From Chitinophagaceae bacterium (GTDB lineage Bacteria; Bacteroidota; Bacteroidia; Chitinophagales; UBA10324): a DNA stretch of 16,806 nt. Below the pieces are notes generated by a model. It ran no database searches. It saw only the letters and a list, made by a program, of their open reading frames with translations, and was not told where the DNA came from. Location of the stretch: contig JAHEZG010000041.1 in the NCBI GenBank assembly GCA_023251195.1, forward strand, positions 1 to 16,806, written 5' to 3'. How positions within the stretch are numbered: position 1 is the stretch's first letter; each line of letters starts with the position of its first letter. A program made the translations under genes and the position numbers. Below, piece by piece: positions 8,528 to 16,071 of the stretch.

Positions 8528-9403
8528 CTATTTATTTTCAACTCTGCGACAAACCACCACCATTTTTTCAGTCAGCAGATTTTGCGTAATGGTTAAATCA
8601 AAATCAACAAATTTCTTTGATGCGAAAAATCCTGGCTTTATATAAAACACCCATCCATACGGCGATTCAGTTTTATCTTTTATCACAATCGGATTGTCTT
8701 CGTATTTCTGATTATAGTTTTGAATAAACATCGAAAACCAATCGCCGAACCGTAATTCTTCTGGGGCTTTTGCCTTAAAATTAGTGGTGCTTGTTTCGCC
8801 CAGATTTTTCAGAAATTCCAGTTCAATTACCTTTACTCGGTTCAAATCCAGATCATCAAGATCAATTTCAGCGGGATATTCAGGATAATACCACACTTTA
8901 AAAATCGGAAGCGGAATTTTAACGATAGCTTCGAAAGTTCTGTAAAAAAAGAATGGAATAACGAATGCAAAAAATGCTGAAGAATAATACCATCCCAATC
9001 CACTTACATTGAAAATATCAAAAATAAATGTGAATCCGACTGCCGATAATCCGATTACAAAGAGGAAAAGAATAAATGTAGATAACCCTTTAAAATTAAA
9101 TTTCGGATAAAACGGTTTCAGTATCTGGTGATAAAAAATGGTTCCGGTAATCAGACTTAAAATCTGAATGCCGATATAAATGATAAATGGAAGCACTGAA
9201 GTGATCATTCCGACAAAACCGGTCAGCAAATGAATCAAAACAAACAACAGCGAAGTGAGTATTAACTTCAGAGATTTAAAGTCTTGTTTCTGTTTATTTA
9301 AATAAGTGAAAATGGCGTAACAAATTAGACAGATAACAGTCGAAATGGTAATGAAAGGAAGATTAAGGTGCATAGCGAATGGGTCAAATATAAGAATTGG
9401 CAC
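8528..9403 (-). CDS. tssN: Type VI secretion membrane protein TssN (T6SSiii)
   Basis: This 291-aa protein has about five transmembrane helices in its first half (roughly 16-34, 44-62, 66-92, 107-127, 138-156) and a soluble C-terminal domain (160-291). That domain contains KVWYYPEYPAEID, VIELEFLKN, TTNFKAKAPEELRFGDWF and SPYGWVFYIKP, motifs I associate with the Bacteroidota TssN family. TssN is an inner-membrane part of the T6SSiii trans-envelope complex. The annotated start overlaps the upstream tssG-like gene by 20 bp. An in-frame Met at residue 11 (start at 9373) would give a 10-bp gap instead, matching the spacing in the rest of the operon, so the start is uncertain. Positive residues around the helices suggest a cytoplasmic C-terminus, where it could contact TssK. 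Confidence 0.82.
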   Translation of the reverse strand: MPILIFDPFAMHLNLPFITISTVICLICYAIFTYLNKQKQDFKSLKLILTSLLFVLIHLLTGFVGMITSVLPFIIYIGIQILSLITGTIFYHQILKPFYPKFNFKGLSTFILFLFVIGLSAVGFTFIFDIFNVSGLGWYYSSAFFAFVIPFFFYRTFEAIVKIPLPIFKVWYYPEYPAEIDLDDLDLNRVKVIELEFLKNLGETSTTNFKAKAPEELRFGDWFSMFIQNYNQKYEDNPIVIKDKTESPYGWVFYIKPGFFASKKFVDFDLTITQNLLTEKMVVVCRRVENK

Positions 9404-10304
9404 CTAAAAAAGAAGGAGACTTTAAATCACCTAAAATCGACTCGCGATTTTTTTCAACTAAAACTAATTCATTTTTTTTTTCATAATCAAATGGTAAAAA
9501 ATAGTCGTTCAGAAAATTCAAAATCTTTAAGCTCAAACCATCATTAATATACAATGAAATCCGGCTGTTTTCATTTAGAAAAATCTCTAATGAAATAATC
9601 TGTTCTGAATATACCAGTTGATCGCTTGTTAAACATGAGATACCCAGAATCATGTCCCCATCATTTTTTTTCAGCTGATAAATCCGGGATTCATTTCTCA
9701 TTTTAAGTTTTATTTCATCTCCCAAAAGCAATGAATAATATCTGCTCAAAAGTTTTAAATCACTTTTCAATTCATAGATATTCGGAAGAAGTGATAATAA
9801 AATTGCAATTTGTGAATTGTTGAAATAAGAAACAGTACCGAAAAGTTTATAAAATAATTGTATGACTGAACTTCCTGAAAAATTATCATTCGATTTGCGT
9901 TCAGTTATCTCAAGCAACAACCGCAAATGAATAAATTCGTTTTCAATCGGCAAGAAAAATTTTCTTGCTTCTATTTCCTCCTGTTTTTGAATTTTTATTT
10001 CATCAAGAATTTCTTCTTTCGACTTAAATGGTTTTGAATTTAGTGGTTGATGAAAAATTGCTTCGGGCAATGCATGATAAAGTCCTTCACGATTTATTAA
10101 AAATTTAAAATGACCGTCATCATCTATCGGTAAATTAATTTCTGCAATATCTCTACTAAATGGCCTGTGCTTAATTCCTATAGGATTAAAAGTAATATCA
10201 TCCTGTTTAACTCCTTTTTCAATTAACTCAGCAGCGACTACCTCTGCTTTCAAATCCGCAATGAAATTTTTTATTTCTGAAGATAAAAATCCTGAGTAAT
10301 TCAT
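9384..10304 (-). CDS. Probable type VI secretion baseplate protein TssG (T6SSiii-type)
   Basis: This 306-aa soluble protein has no signal peptide or membrane helix. It shows IADLKAEVVAAELIEKG (about 14-31), FSRDIAEINLPI (49-60), NREGLYHALPEAIFHQP (71-87) and RKFFLPIENEFIHLRL (114-129). I associate this order of motifs with the divergent TssG of Bacteroidota T6SSiii clusters, but I am less sure than for TssN, TssO or TssK; a TssF- or TssE-related baseplate subunit is the alternative. It is the promoter-proximal gene of the minus-strand operon and overlaps the annotated tssN start. TssG and TssF form the baseplate wedge that binds TssK, and the tssG-tssN-tssK-tssO order is consistent with baseplate-to-membrane assembly. 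Confidence 0.58.
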   Translation of the reverse strand: MNYSGFLSSEIKNFIADLKAEVVAAELIEKGVKQDDITFNPIGIKHRPFSRDIAEINLPIDDDGHFKFLINREGLYHALPEAIFHQPLNSKPFKSKEEILDEIKIQKQEEIEARKFFLPIENEFIHLRLLLEITERKSNDNFSGSSVIQLFYKLFGTVSYFNNSQIAILLSLLPNIYELKSDLKLLSRYYSLLLGDEIKLKMRNESRIYQLKKNDGDMILGISCLTSDQLVYSEQIISLEIFLNENSRISLYINDGLSLKILNFLNDYFLPFDYEKKNELVLVEKNRESILGDLKSPSFLGANSYI

Positions 10305-10308
10305 GTCA

Positions 10309-10316
10309 CAAATCTA
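10309..10316 (-). promoter_or_regulatory. Candidate -7 element of the T6SS operon promoter
   Basis: On the minus strand the bases read TAGATTTG, an exact match to the Bacteroidota TAnnTTTG -7 consensus, four bases before the ATG of the tssG-like gene. No convincing TTG/TTTG -33 partner is seen at 17-23 bp. If real, the transcript would be leaderless or nearly so. Confidence 0.25.
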
Positions 10317-10893
10317 AAATTTAATGCCAAAGTACACACATAGTCTGTCATGCGCAGGTCTTTCTTTATAAAAAACTTCGCCTTGTTGCTTTTTTATTTG
10401 AATGCCGAAAAGGTAGATGAGTTTTTTGGAATCAAACAAATAATAGATACGAGAAAGGTTTTTAATCACAAGAACTAATATTATGAAAGCTTAAAAGAGT
10501 TTTCATCGCAGTTGCAAACAGGCAGCGCACAACTGTTATAATTTAAGTTAATGGTTTTTCAATGTCAACGCTATAATTGAAAATACACAGCCGAAACTTT
10601 ACCTGACAGTTCTCTTCCGAAACCCGTGTTTTTCAATTGCTTTTACAAATTCATTGGATACATTATTTTTCATACCTCCATTAATGTTAATTTCTCATTT
10701 TCGTCGAACTTTAGTCCTTACATTAGTTGAAAGAATAAAATTTGCTTCATCACCGTCGCCGGCAATTGGCTTGCAGTGTTGTATGCTTCTTTGCTAAAAT
10801 TTAATAATAAATATGTTTTTAAAAATAGAACTGCTAAACCTGTAGGTCATTCATTTTTTAAAAATTTTCTATTATAATAATGCACTTTAAATA

Positions 10894-10923
10894 TTGAACA
10901 GGGGCTCCTATCACTTACATTCG
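10894..10923 (+). promoter_or_regulatory. Candidate Bacteroidota promoter for the ABC-F gene
   Basis: TTG (10894-10896), a 19-bp spacer and TACATTCG (10916-10923) fit the TTG-N19-TAnnTTTG consensus of the Bacteroidota primary sigma factor, with one mismatch in the -7 box. It is followed by CGCC-type sequence and an A-rich leader of about 15 bases before the ATG at 10944. Confidence 0.5.
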
Positions 10924-10943
10924 CGCCCTTAAAAAAATAATCA

Positions 10944-12584
10944 ATGTTAAGTGCTAAAAACATTTCATTAAGCTTTGGAAAAAGAGTATTGTTTGATGAA
11001 GTTAATATCAATTTTATAAAAGGGAATTGTTATGGTGTAATTGGCGCAAACGGCGCCGGTAAAAGTACTTTTCTGAAAATCCTAAGTGGTGAAATTGAAC
11101 CGAACAAGGGTACAGTTGAAGTTGGTAAAGGAGAGCGTATGAGTTTTCTGAAACAAAACCAATTTGAATTTGATGAATTTACTGTACTGAATACTGTGAT
11201 GATGGGTCATAAAAAAATGATGGAGGTTCAGTTAATTAAAGACACAATTTATGCTGACCCTAATGCTACTGAAAAAGATTATCTGATTGCAGGAGATTTA
11301 GAAGCTGAGTTTGGTGAAATGGGTGGTTACACTGCCGAAAGTGATGCAGCTACTTTTTTAAGTGAGTTGGGTGTGAAGGAAGTATACCATCAATCGTTGA
11401 TGAAAGAAATTCCCAGCAATTTTAAATTAAGGGTATTGCTTGCACAAGCACTTTTCGGAAATCCCGACATTTTATTATTGGATGAACCAACAAACGGATT
11501 GGATATTGAAACCATTATATGGCTCGAGAACTTTTTAGCAGATTATGAAAACATAGTTCTTGTAGTAAGTCACGACCGACATTTTCTTGATACCGTTTGC
11601 ACCCATGTTGCCGATGTTGATAAGAGTAAAATAAAAGTTTACACAGGCAACTACAGTTTCTGGTACGAAGGCAGTCAGTTAGCAGCGCGCCAGTTAAATG
11701 ATAAAAACAAGAAGACCGAAGACAAGCGAGCGCAGCTATTAGAATTCATTGCACGGTTTTCTGCCAATGCAAGTAAGAGCAGGCAGGCAACCAGCAGAAA
11801 AAAAGCTTTGGAGAAATTAAACATTGATGAAATAGAACCGAGCAACAGAAAGTATCCTGGAATTATTTTCAGTCCGTTGCGCGAAGTTGGAAATCAGATT
11901 TTAAATGTATCGCATTTAGCAAAATCAGTTGATGGAAGAAAACTGTTTGATAAAGTTTCATTCAGCATTCACAAGGGAGAAAAGATTGCATTGTTAAGTA
12001 AAGATCCGCTTGCTGTTACCACATTTTTTGAAGTTATTAATGACAACGCAAAAGCAGATCATGGAACCTTTGAATGGGGAACAACAGTTTACAAAGCATA
12101 TCTGCCAATAGAAAACGAATCGTTTTTTAATTCAGGTTTTAATTTAATGGATTGGCTTCGTCAGTTTGTTCCGAAGTACATTACTGATGCTGATGAGCCG
12201 TTTATCAGAGGGTATCTTGGTAAAATGTTATTCGGTGGTGATGACATAAATAAAAAAACAGAGGTGTTGAGTGGTGGCGAAAAAGTGCGATGCATGATCA
12301 GCCGCATGATGTTACAAAATCCGAATGTGATAATACTTGATCAACCAACGAACCACCTAGATCTTGAAAGTATCCAAAGCTTTAATGAAGGCTGCCAGTC
12401 GTTTCCGGGTATAGTGTTGCTCACCTCACACGACCATACATTTATGGAAACTGTGGCCAACAGAATAATTGAAATAACTCCAAGTGGAATTATTGATCGT
12501 TTAATGAGTTTTGATGAATACATTAACGACAAAAAAGTTAAAGAACTCAGAATCGAAATGTATTTGGAAAAAACAATAGCCTGA
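10944..12584 (+). CDS. ABC-F ATPase, YbiT group, with degenerate second ATP site
   Basis: This 546-aa protein has two ABC domains in tandem and no membrane segment, i.e. an ABC-F protein acting on the ribosome in translation. Domain 1 has an intact Walker A (GANGAGKST, 34-42), Walker B ILLLDEP (176-182) and switch His210. Its signature position reads IPSNFKLR (156-163) instead of LSGGE, as in E. coli YbiT. The linker (about 245-300) carries RFSANASKSRQATSR, the conserved YbiT-type interdomain stretch. Domain 2 keeps LSGGE (442-446) and His496. However, the Walker A position reads LLSKDPLAVTTFFE (350-363), lacking the GxxGxGK(S/T) core. Walker B ends ILDQPTNHLD, with Gln467 where the catalytic Glu is expected. 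One composite ATP site should therefore be non-hydrolytic or non-binding. It is expressed divergently from the T6SS operon and is probably unrelated to it; it is not CcmA despite preceding ccmB. Confidence 0.92.
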   Translation: MLSAKNISLSFGKRVLFDEVNINFIKGNCYGVIGANGAGKSTFLKILSGEIEPNKGTVEVGKGERMSFLKQNQFEFDEFTVLNTVMMGHKKMMEVQLIKDTIYADPNATEKDYLIAGDLEAEFGEMGGYTAESDAATFLSELGVKEVYHQSLMKEIPSNFKLRVLLAQALFGNPDILLLDEPTNGLDIETIIWLENFLADYENIVLVVSHDRHFLDTVCTHVADVDKSKIKVYTGNYSFWYEGSQLAARQLNDKNKKTEDKRAQLLEFIARFSANASKSRQATSRKKALEKLNIDEIEPSNRKYPGIIFSPLREVGNQILNVSHLAKSVDGRKLFDKVSFSIHKGEKIALLSKDPLAVTTFFEVINDNAKADHGTFEWGTTVYKAYLPIENESFFNSGFNLMDWLRQFVPKYITDADEPFIRGYLGKMLFGGDDINKKTEVLSGGEKVRCMISRMMLQNPNVIILDQPTNHLDLESIQSFNEGCQSFPGIVLLTSHDHTFMETVANRIIEITPSGIIDRLMSFDEYINDKKVKELRIEMYLEKTIA

Positions 12585-12652
12585 CCGGTATACTAGCCTA
12601 TCGAATTAACAATAATCACAGGATGAAAAAAACCGAATAGCATTATACTTAA

Positions 12653-12660
12653 TACTTTCG
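12653..12660 (+). promoter_or_regulatory. Candidate -7 element upstream of ccmB
   Basis: TACTTTCG differs by one base from TAnnTTTG and lies 8 bases before the ccmB ATG. No TTG-type -33 box is visible at the right distance, so the support is weak. It shares the TTCG-C context of the ABC-F promoter candidate. Confidence 0.3.
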
Positions 12661-12668
12661 CCTCACCC

Positions 12669-13328
12669 ATGACTTTTACAAAATCAGTTTGGTCATTAAT
12701 TAAAAAAGATTTGCTCATTGAATGGCGACAGCGATATGCCTTTAATGGAGTTTTATTATACCTGGCATCAGTCGTGTTTCTTATTTATGTTTCATTCATG
12801 GAGTTGAACCCCGAAATGTGGCTCACACTTTTTTGGATTGTGATGCTGTTTACTTCAGTTAATGCGGTTGCCAAAAGTTTTTTACAGGAAGGCAGAACTC
12901 GATGGCTTTATTATTATTCAATTGCAAGCCCGGTTGCTATTATCACCGCTAAAATAATTTACAATTTATCGCTCATGTTAATTTTATGTTTTATCGGGTT
13001 ATTAATTTACGGTTTGGTATTGGGCAATCCACTACTCCATCCCGGTTATTTTGTTGCAGTTGTTATTTTAGGAAGCATAAGTTTTTCATTAACATTTACA
13101 CTCATGAGCGCACTGGCATCAAAAGCCGGAAACAGTTCTATGATTATGCCGATATTAAGTTTTCCAATAATAGTTCCGGTTCTACTGCTGCTGGTTAAAT
13201 TATCTAGAGAATCTATTTATGGCGGAGTCGTTCAATGGCTTGTAAAAGATTTCATGCTGCTGCTTTCATTAGATGCGGTAATGTTTGTGCTGGCCATTCT
13301 GCTTTTTCCTTTTTTATGGCGAGACTGA
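12669..13328 (+). CDS. ccmB: Heme exporter protein CcmB
   Basis: This 219-aa integral membrane protein, close to the usual CcmB length of about 220, has six predicted transmembrane helices. It opens SVWSLIKKDLLIEWRQRYAF, the conserved amphipathic CcmB N-terminus (K-D-L-x-x-E-x-R-x-R), and has FLQEGRTRWLYYY near 71-83, equivalent to the F-x-x-E-x-x-x-G loop of the family. CcmB is the membrane half of the CcmAB transporter, which drives release of holo-CcmE in cytochrome c maturation. No ccmA is seen next to it; the upstream ATPase is an ABC-F protein and cannot serve. It is followed 89 bp later by ccmC. Confidence 0.92.
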   Translation: MTFTKSVWSLIKKDLLIEWRQRYAFNGVLLYLASVVFLIYVSFMELNPEMWLTLFWIVMLFTSVNAVAKSFLQEGRTRWLYYYSIASPVAIITAKIIYNLSLMLILCFIGLLIYGLVLGNPLLHPGYFVAVVILGSISFSLTFTLMSALASKAGNSSMIMPILSFPIIVPVLLLLVKLSRESIYGGVVQWLVKDFMLLLSLDAVMFVLAILLFPFLWRD

Positions 13329-13374
13329 TGCAATAGATATCATGCAGCTTGTTTTTTTCCATGATAAAAATCTC

Positions 13375-13404
13375 TTTGATAAATGTTCAACTATCTTAAT
13401 ATTG
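13375..13404 (+). promoter_or_regulatory. Candidate Bacteroidota promoter upstream of ccmC
   Basis: TTTG (13375-13378), an 18-bp spacer and TAATATTG (13397-13404) match TTTG-N17-23-TAnnTTTG with one mismatch. The start codon of ccmC is at 13418, so the leader would be only a few bases. It would allow ccmC-ccmD-gdhA to be transcribed apart from ccmB. Confidence 0.45.
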
Positions 13405-13417
13405 CGCCGCCTTATTA

Positions 13418-14149
13418 ATGACTACTAACAACTGGATGCGGAAAGGATGGTGGAAAGTGTTGGCAATTGTGCTGATGCTTTATACAATAATTATGGGCAT
13501 GATGGCAACAGTTCCGGCGCTTCCGATTTTACACGAAACCATTCGTAATCTTTATTACCATGTTCCAATGTGGTTCGGAATGACTTTAATGCTTTTGTTC
13601 GGAATGATTTTCAGCATAAAGTTTTTAAGAAACGGACGAATGGAAGATGATATTATCGCAGCATCATTCACCAAGGTTGGATTGTTATTTGGTTGTTGCG
13701 GAATTACTACCGGAATGATTTGGGCACAAAGCACATGGGGAGTTTTCTGGAATAACGACCCGAAAGAAAATGCAGCGGCTGTTGGTTTGCTTTTATACTT
13801 CGCCTACTTTGTTTTGCGCAACAGCATGGATGATTTGGACAAGCGCGCGCGTGTGTCATCAGTTGCAAATATTATTTTCTACTTCACTTTTATTCCAATC
13901 ATTTTTATTGTACCACGATTAACTGATTCATTGCATCCCGGCAATGGTGGCAATCCTGGTTTTAATGCTTATGATTTAGACAGCAACATGCGTATGGTTT
14001 TTTATCCTGCGGTATTCGGCTGGACTTTATTTGGCACTTGGATTACCACGGTTTTATCAAGAACCGAAATTATTAATCGCGAACTTCATTTCAGCATGAA
14101 TACTATTTCAATAAATAATTCTTCTAAACAATTAGATAGTAAATTTTGA
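13418..14149 (+). CDS. ccmC: Cytochrome c biogenesis protein CcmC (CcsA-like heme handling protein)
   Basis: This 243-aa protein has six transmembrane helices. His49 in YYHVPMW and His173 in DSLHPGNGG are placed like the two heme-ligand histidines of CcmC. The WWD loop between them reads WGVFWNNDPKENAA (107-120); the usual W-G-x-x-W-x-W-D is kept except that the second-last Trp is Asn113. The motif SLHPGNGGNPGFNAYDLDS and the AVGLLLYFAYFVLRNS helix are as I recall for Bacteroidota CcmC. The protein presents heme to CcmE in the periplasm. The chosen start, MTTNNWMRKGWWK, lies 89 bp after ccmB; Met7 is an alternative. The ccmD-like gene follows after 49 bp. Confidence 0.88.
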   Translation: MTTNNWMRKGWWKVLAIVLMLYTIIMGMMATVPALPILHETIRNLYYHVPMWFGMTLMLLFGMIFSIKFLRNGRMEDDIIAASFTKVGLLFGCCGITTGMIWAQSTWGVFWNNDPKENAAAVGLLLYFAYFVLRNSMDDLDKRARVSSVANIIFYFTFIPIIFIVPRLTDSLHPGNGGNPGFNAYDLDSNMRMVFYPAVFGWTLFGTWITTVLSRTEIINRELHFSMNTISINNSSKQLDSKF

Positions 14150-14198
14150 TGAATACAATTCGCATATCAACATTAACTATTCACAATTTCTCATCACA

Positions 14199-14444
14199 AT
14201 GAAAAAACTACTTTCATTTCTCTTTCTCCAAATAATTGCTGTTACTGCATTTGCGCAGCGGCCAGATACAAATGTTGAAATGGCTGATATAATGCGCAGC
14301 AACGGAAAAATCTATGTTGTGATTGCAGTGCTGCTAACTATTTTTGCCGGCCTTCTGCTGTTTTTAATCGCTCAGGAATTGCGATTAAAGCGAATGGAAA
14401 AAAAATTAAATAACCACATTTCAAACCAAAATAATAATCAATGA
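14199..14444 (+). CDS. CcmD-like small membrane protein
   Basis: This 81-aa protein has a signal-peptide-like N-terminus (1-20, cleavage after AFA), a short periplasmic segment with VEMADIMRSNGKIYVVIAV, one transmembrane helix (about 38-58) and a basic, Asn-rich cytoplasmic tail (RLKRMEKKLNNH). Size, topology and position directly after ccmC match CcmD, the small protein that holds CcmC, heme and CcmE together with CcmAB. Bacteroidota versions often carry an extra N-terminal signal, as here. Its last four bases overlap the glutamate dehydrogenase start (ATGA), which implies translational coupling. Confidence 0.75.
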   Translation: MKKLLSFLFLQIIAVTAFAQRPDTNVEMADIMRSNGKIYVVIAVLLTIFAGLLLFLIAQELRLKRMEKKLNNHISNQNNNQ

Positions 14445-15868
14445 AAAAAGGCGCAGCTAATCATGAATACAGTTTCTTCGGTAATGTAGAAAGGTATTTC
14501 GACAAGGCAGCAGCACACACCCAGTATCCAAAAGGATTACTGGATCAAATCAAAGCTTGCAACAGTGTTTACCAAATGCGCTTTCCAATAAAAATTGGCG
14601 ATCGCGTTGAAGTAATTGAAGCTTATCGCGTGCAACACAGCCAGCACAAAGTTCCGTGCAAAGGTGGCATTCGCTACAGCATGGGTGTAAATCAAGATGA
14701 AGTGATGGCACTAGCGTCGCTCATGACTTATAAATGTGCAATTGTTGATGATCCGTTTGGCGGGGCAAAGGGCGGAATTAAAATTGACCCTAAAAAATAT
14801 TCAGAAGATCAATTGGAAAGAATTACCCGTCGATACACTGTTGAGTTAATGAAGAAAGGTTTCATTGGCCCTGGTATTGATGTGCCTGCGCCCGATTACG
14901 GAACCGGTGAAAGAGAAATGAGTTGGATTCTCGATACATATGTTGCATTCAATCCCGGACAAGTGGAAGCTTATGGTTGTGTAACCGGTAAGCCTGTGAG
15001 TCAAGGTGGTGTTCGTGGAAGAAAGGAAGCAACCGGTCGCGGTGTGTTTTTCGGTATTCGCGAATTATGCAATGTGGCCGAAGACATGAAAGCACTTGGA
15101 TTATCAAATGGAATTGAAGGCAAGCGTGTAGTAGTTCAAGGTCTTGGAAATGTTGGATATCATTCAGCATTATTTTTCTGGGAAGCCGGTGCTATAATTG
15201 TTGGTTTAGCTGAAATTGATTGTGCTTTATACAATGCCAAAGGATTGGATTTAAATGATGTGATGAAGTACAAAGCTGAACACGGTTCGCTCCTGACTTA
15301 TCCAAATGCCAAAGTGTTTAAAAATGCCGGTGCATGTTTGGAATTTGATTGCGACATATTAGTTCCTGCTGCGTTGGAAAATGTGATCACTGGAGAAAAT
15401 GCTCCGCGAGTGAAGGCAAAAATTATTGCCGAAGGTGCTAATGGACCTGTTACACCTGATGCGGAAGAAATTTTATTAAAGAAAGGCTGCTACATCATTC
15501 CTGATATGTACTTGAATGCTGGTGGTGTAACTGTTTCATATTTCGAATGGTTGAAAAATTTATCGCATGTTCGATTTGGCAGAATGGACAAACGATTTAC
15601 TGAAAACACCAACTTGAAATTTGTCAGCACCATTGAAAGAATTACAGGAGAAAAAATTACTGATGGCGAAAAAGCAGGCTTAACACACGGAGCTGATGAA
15701 GTGGACCTGGTAAACAGTGGATTGGAAGAAACAATGATCAGCGCTTTCCACGATATCAGACATACTTTGAAAAGCAATAAGAAAGTTAAAGACCATCGCA
15801 CCGCAGCATTTATTGTTTCAATAAATAAGGTAGCCGGTTCGTATATGTCACTTGGTATCTGGCCATAA
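14441..15868 (+). CDS. gdhA: Glutamate dehydrogenase with animal-type antenna-like insertion
   Basis: This 475-aa protein interconverts glutamate with 2-oxoglutarate plus ammonium using NAD(P). The substrate domain shows PCKGGIRYS (Lys74), LMTYKCA (Lys98), the catalytic PFGGAKGGI (Lys110) and PAPDYGTGEREM (Asp152). The Rossmann domain starts RVVVQGLGNVGYHSALFF (GxGxxG at 234-239). After SYFEWLKNL (366-374), about 50 residues (375-425, SHVRFGRM...VDLVN) precede SGLEETM. Ordinary bacterial GDHs have only about a dozen residues here. The flanking SYFEWLKNLSHV, GRM and later DHRTAAFIVSINKV closely resemble the sequence around the antenna of animal mitochondrial GDH. The enzyme is about 50 residues longer than typical hexameric bacterial forms. 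It overlaps the ccmD-like gene by 4 bp and ends before a strong terminator, so it closes the operon. Confidence 0.93.
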   Translation: MKKGAANHEYSFFGNVERYFDKAAAHTQYPKGLLDQIKACNSVYQMRFPIKIGDRVEVIEAYRVQHSQHKVPCKGGIRYSMGVNQDEVMALASLMTYKCAIVDDPFGGAKGGIKIDPKKYSEDQLERITRRYTVELMKKGFIGPGIDVPAPDYGTGEREMSWILDTYVAFNPGQVEAYGCVTGKPVSQGGVRGRKEATGRGVFFGIRELCNVAEDMKALGLSNGIEGKRVVVQGLGNVGYHSALFFWEAGAIIVGLAEIDCALYNAKGLDLNDVMKYKAEHGSLLTYPNAKVFKNAGACLEFDCDILVPAALENVITGENAPRVKAKIIAEGANGPVTPDAEEILLKKGCYIIPDMYLNAGGVTVSYFEWLKNLSHVRFGRMDKRFTENTNLKFVSTIERITGEKITDGEKAGLTHGADEVDLVNSGLEETMISAFHDIRHTLKSNKKVKDHRTAAFIVSINKVAGSYMSLGIWP

Positions 15869-15889
15869 AATGTTTAAATAAAATCAGCT

Positions 15890-15926
15890 AAAAAACCCCT
15901 GTTGAAAATTTTCAACGGGGTTTTTT
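15890..15926 (+). terminator. Strong intrinsic terminator after gdhA
   Basis: AAAAAACCCC, one bulged T, the perfect palindrome GTTGAAAATTTTCAAC, then GGGGTTTTTT form a long hairpin with a U-tract, 22 bp after the gdhA stop. The symmetric A/T flanks mean it could also act in the opposite direction. Confidence 0.92.
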
Positions 15927-16071
15927 ATTTATAACTTTCTGATTTTTTAAAAATAAATAATTGCTGAACTATATTTAAAAAAGATCAAAGTATGATCAGT
16001 TCTTTTCTTTCGATTAAATTTTTAGTTTCTAATAACCAACATAATATTATGTTAAAAACTTGTGTTGAATA

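Larger units (their letters stand above)
10305..10943. other. Divergent intergenic region without a convincing gene
   Basis: This 639-bp stretch separates the minus-strand T6SS operon from the plus-strand ABC-F gene. It is very AT-rich, with two more GC-rich islands near 10505-10530 and 10752-10790. I see no tRNA-like cloverleaf, CRISPR repeat or terminal inverted repeat. One minus-strand mini-ORF (10673 to 10599, 24 codons) follows a TGGAGGT-like leader, and a one-base frame change after MKNNVSNEFVKAIEKHGF would extend it to 33 codons ending near 10571. This could be a decayed gene fragment or chance. A short inverted repeat, CAGTTG (10509-10514) / CAACTG (10530-10535), is too weak to call. 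Confidence 0.6.

Noticed and set aside
10305..10943. tRNA, attachment site or insertion sequence at the T6SS operon boundary
   Set aside because: No cloverleaf, direct repeat pair, terminal inverted repeat or transposase fragment is visible; only a weak six-base inverted repeat.
10944..12584. The ABC protein upstream of ccmB as CcmA
   Set aside because: It has two ABC domains, the YbiT-type linker RFSANASKSRQATSR and no CcmA features; CcmA is a single-domain ATPase of about 200 aa.
15490..15801. Minus-strand 103-aa open frame inside gdhA
   Set aside because: It is antisense to a highly conserved enzyme, with no recognisable domain or start signal.
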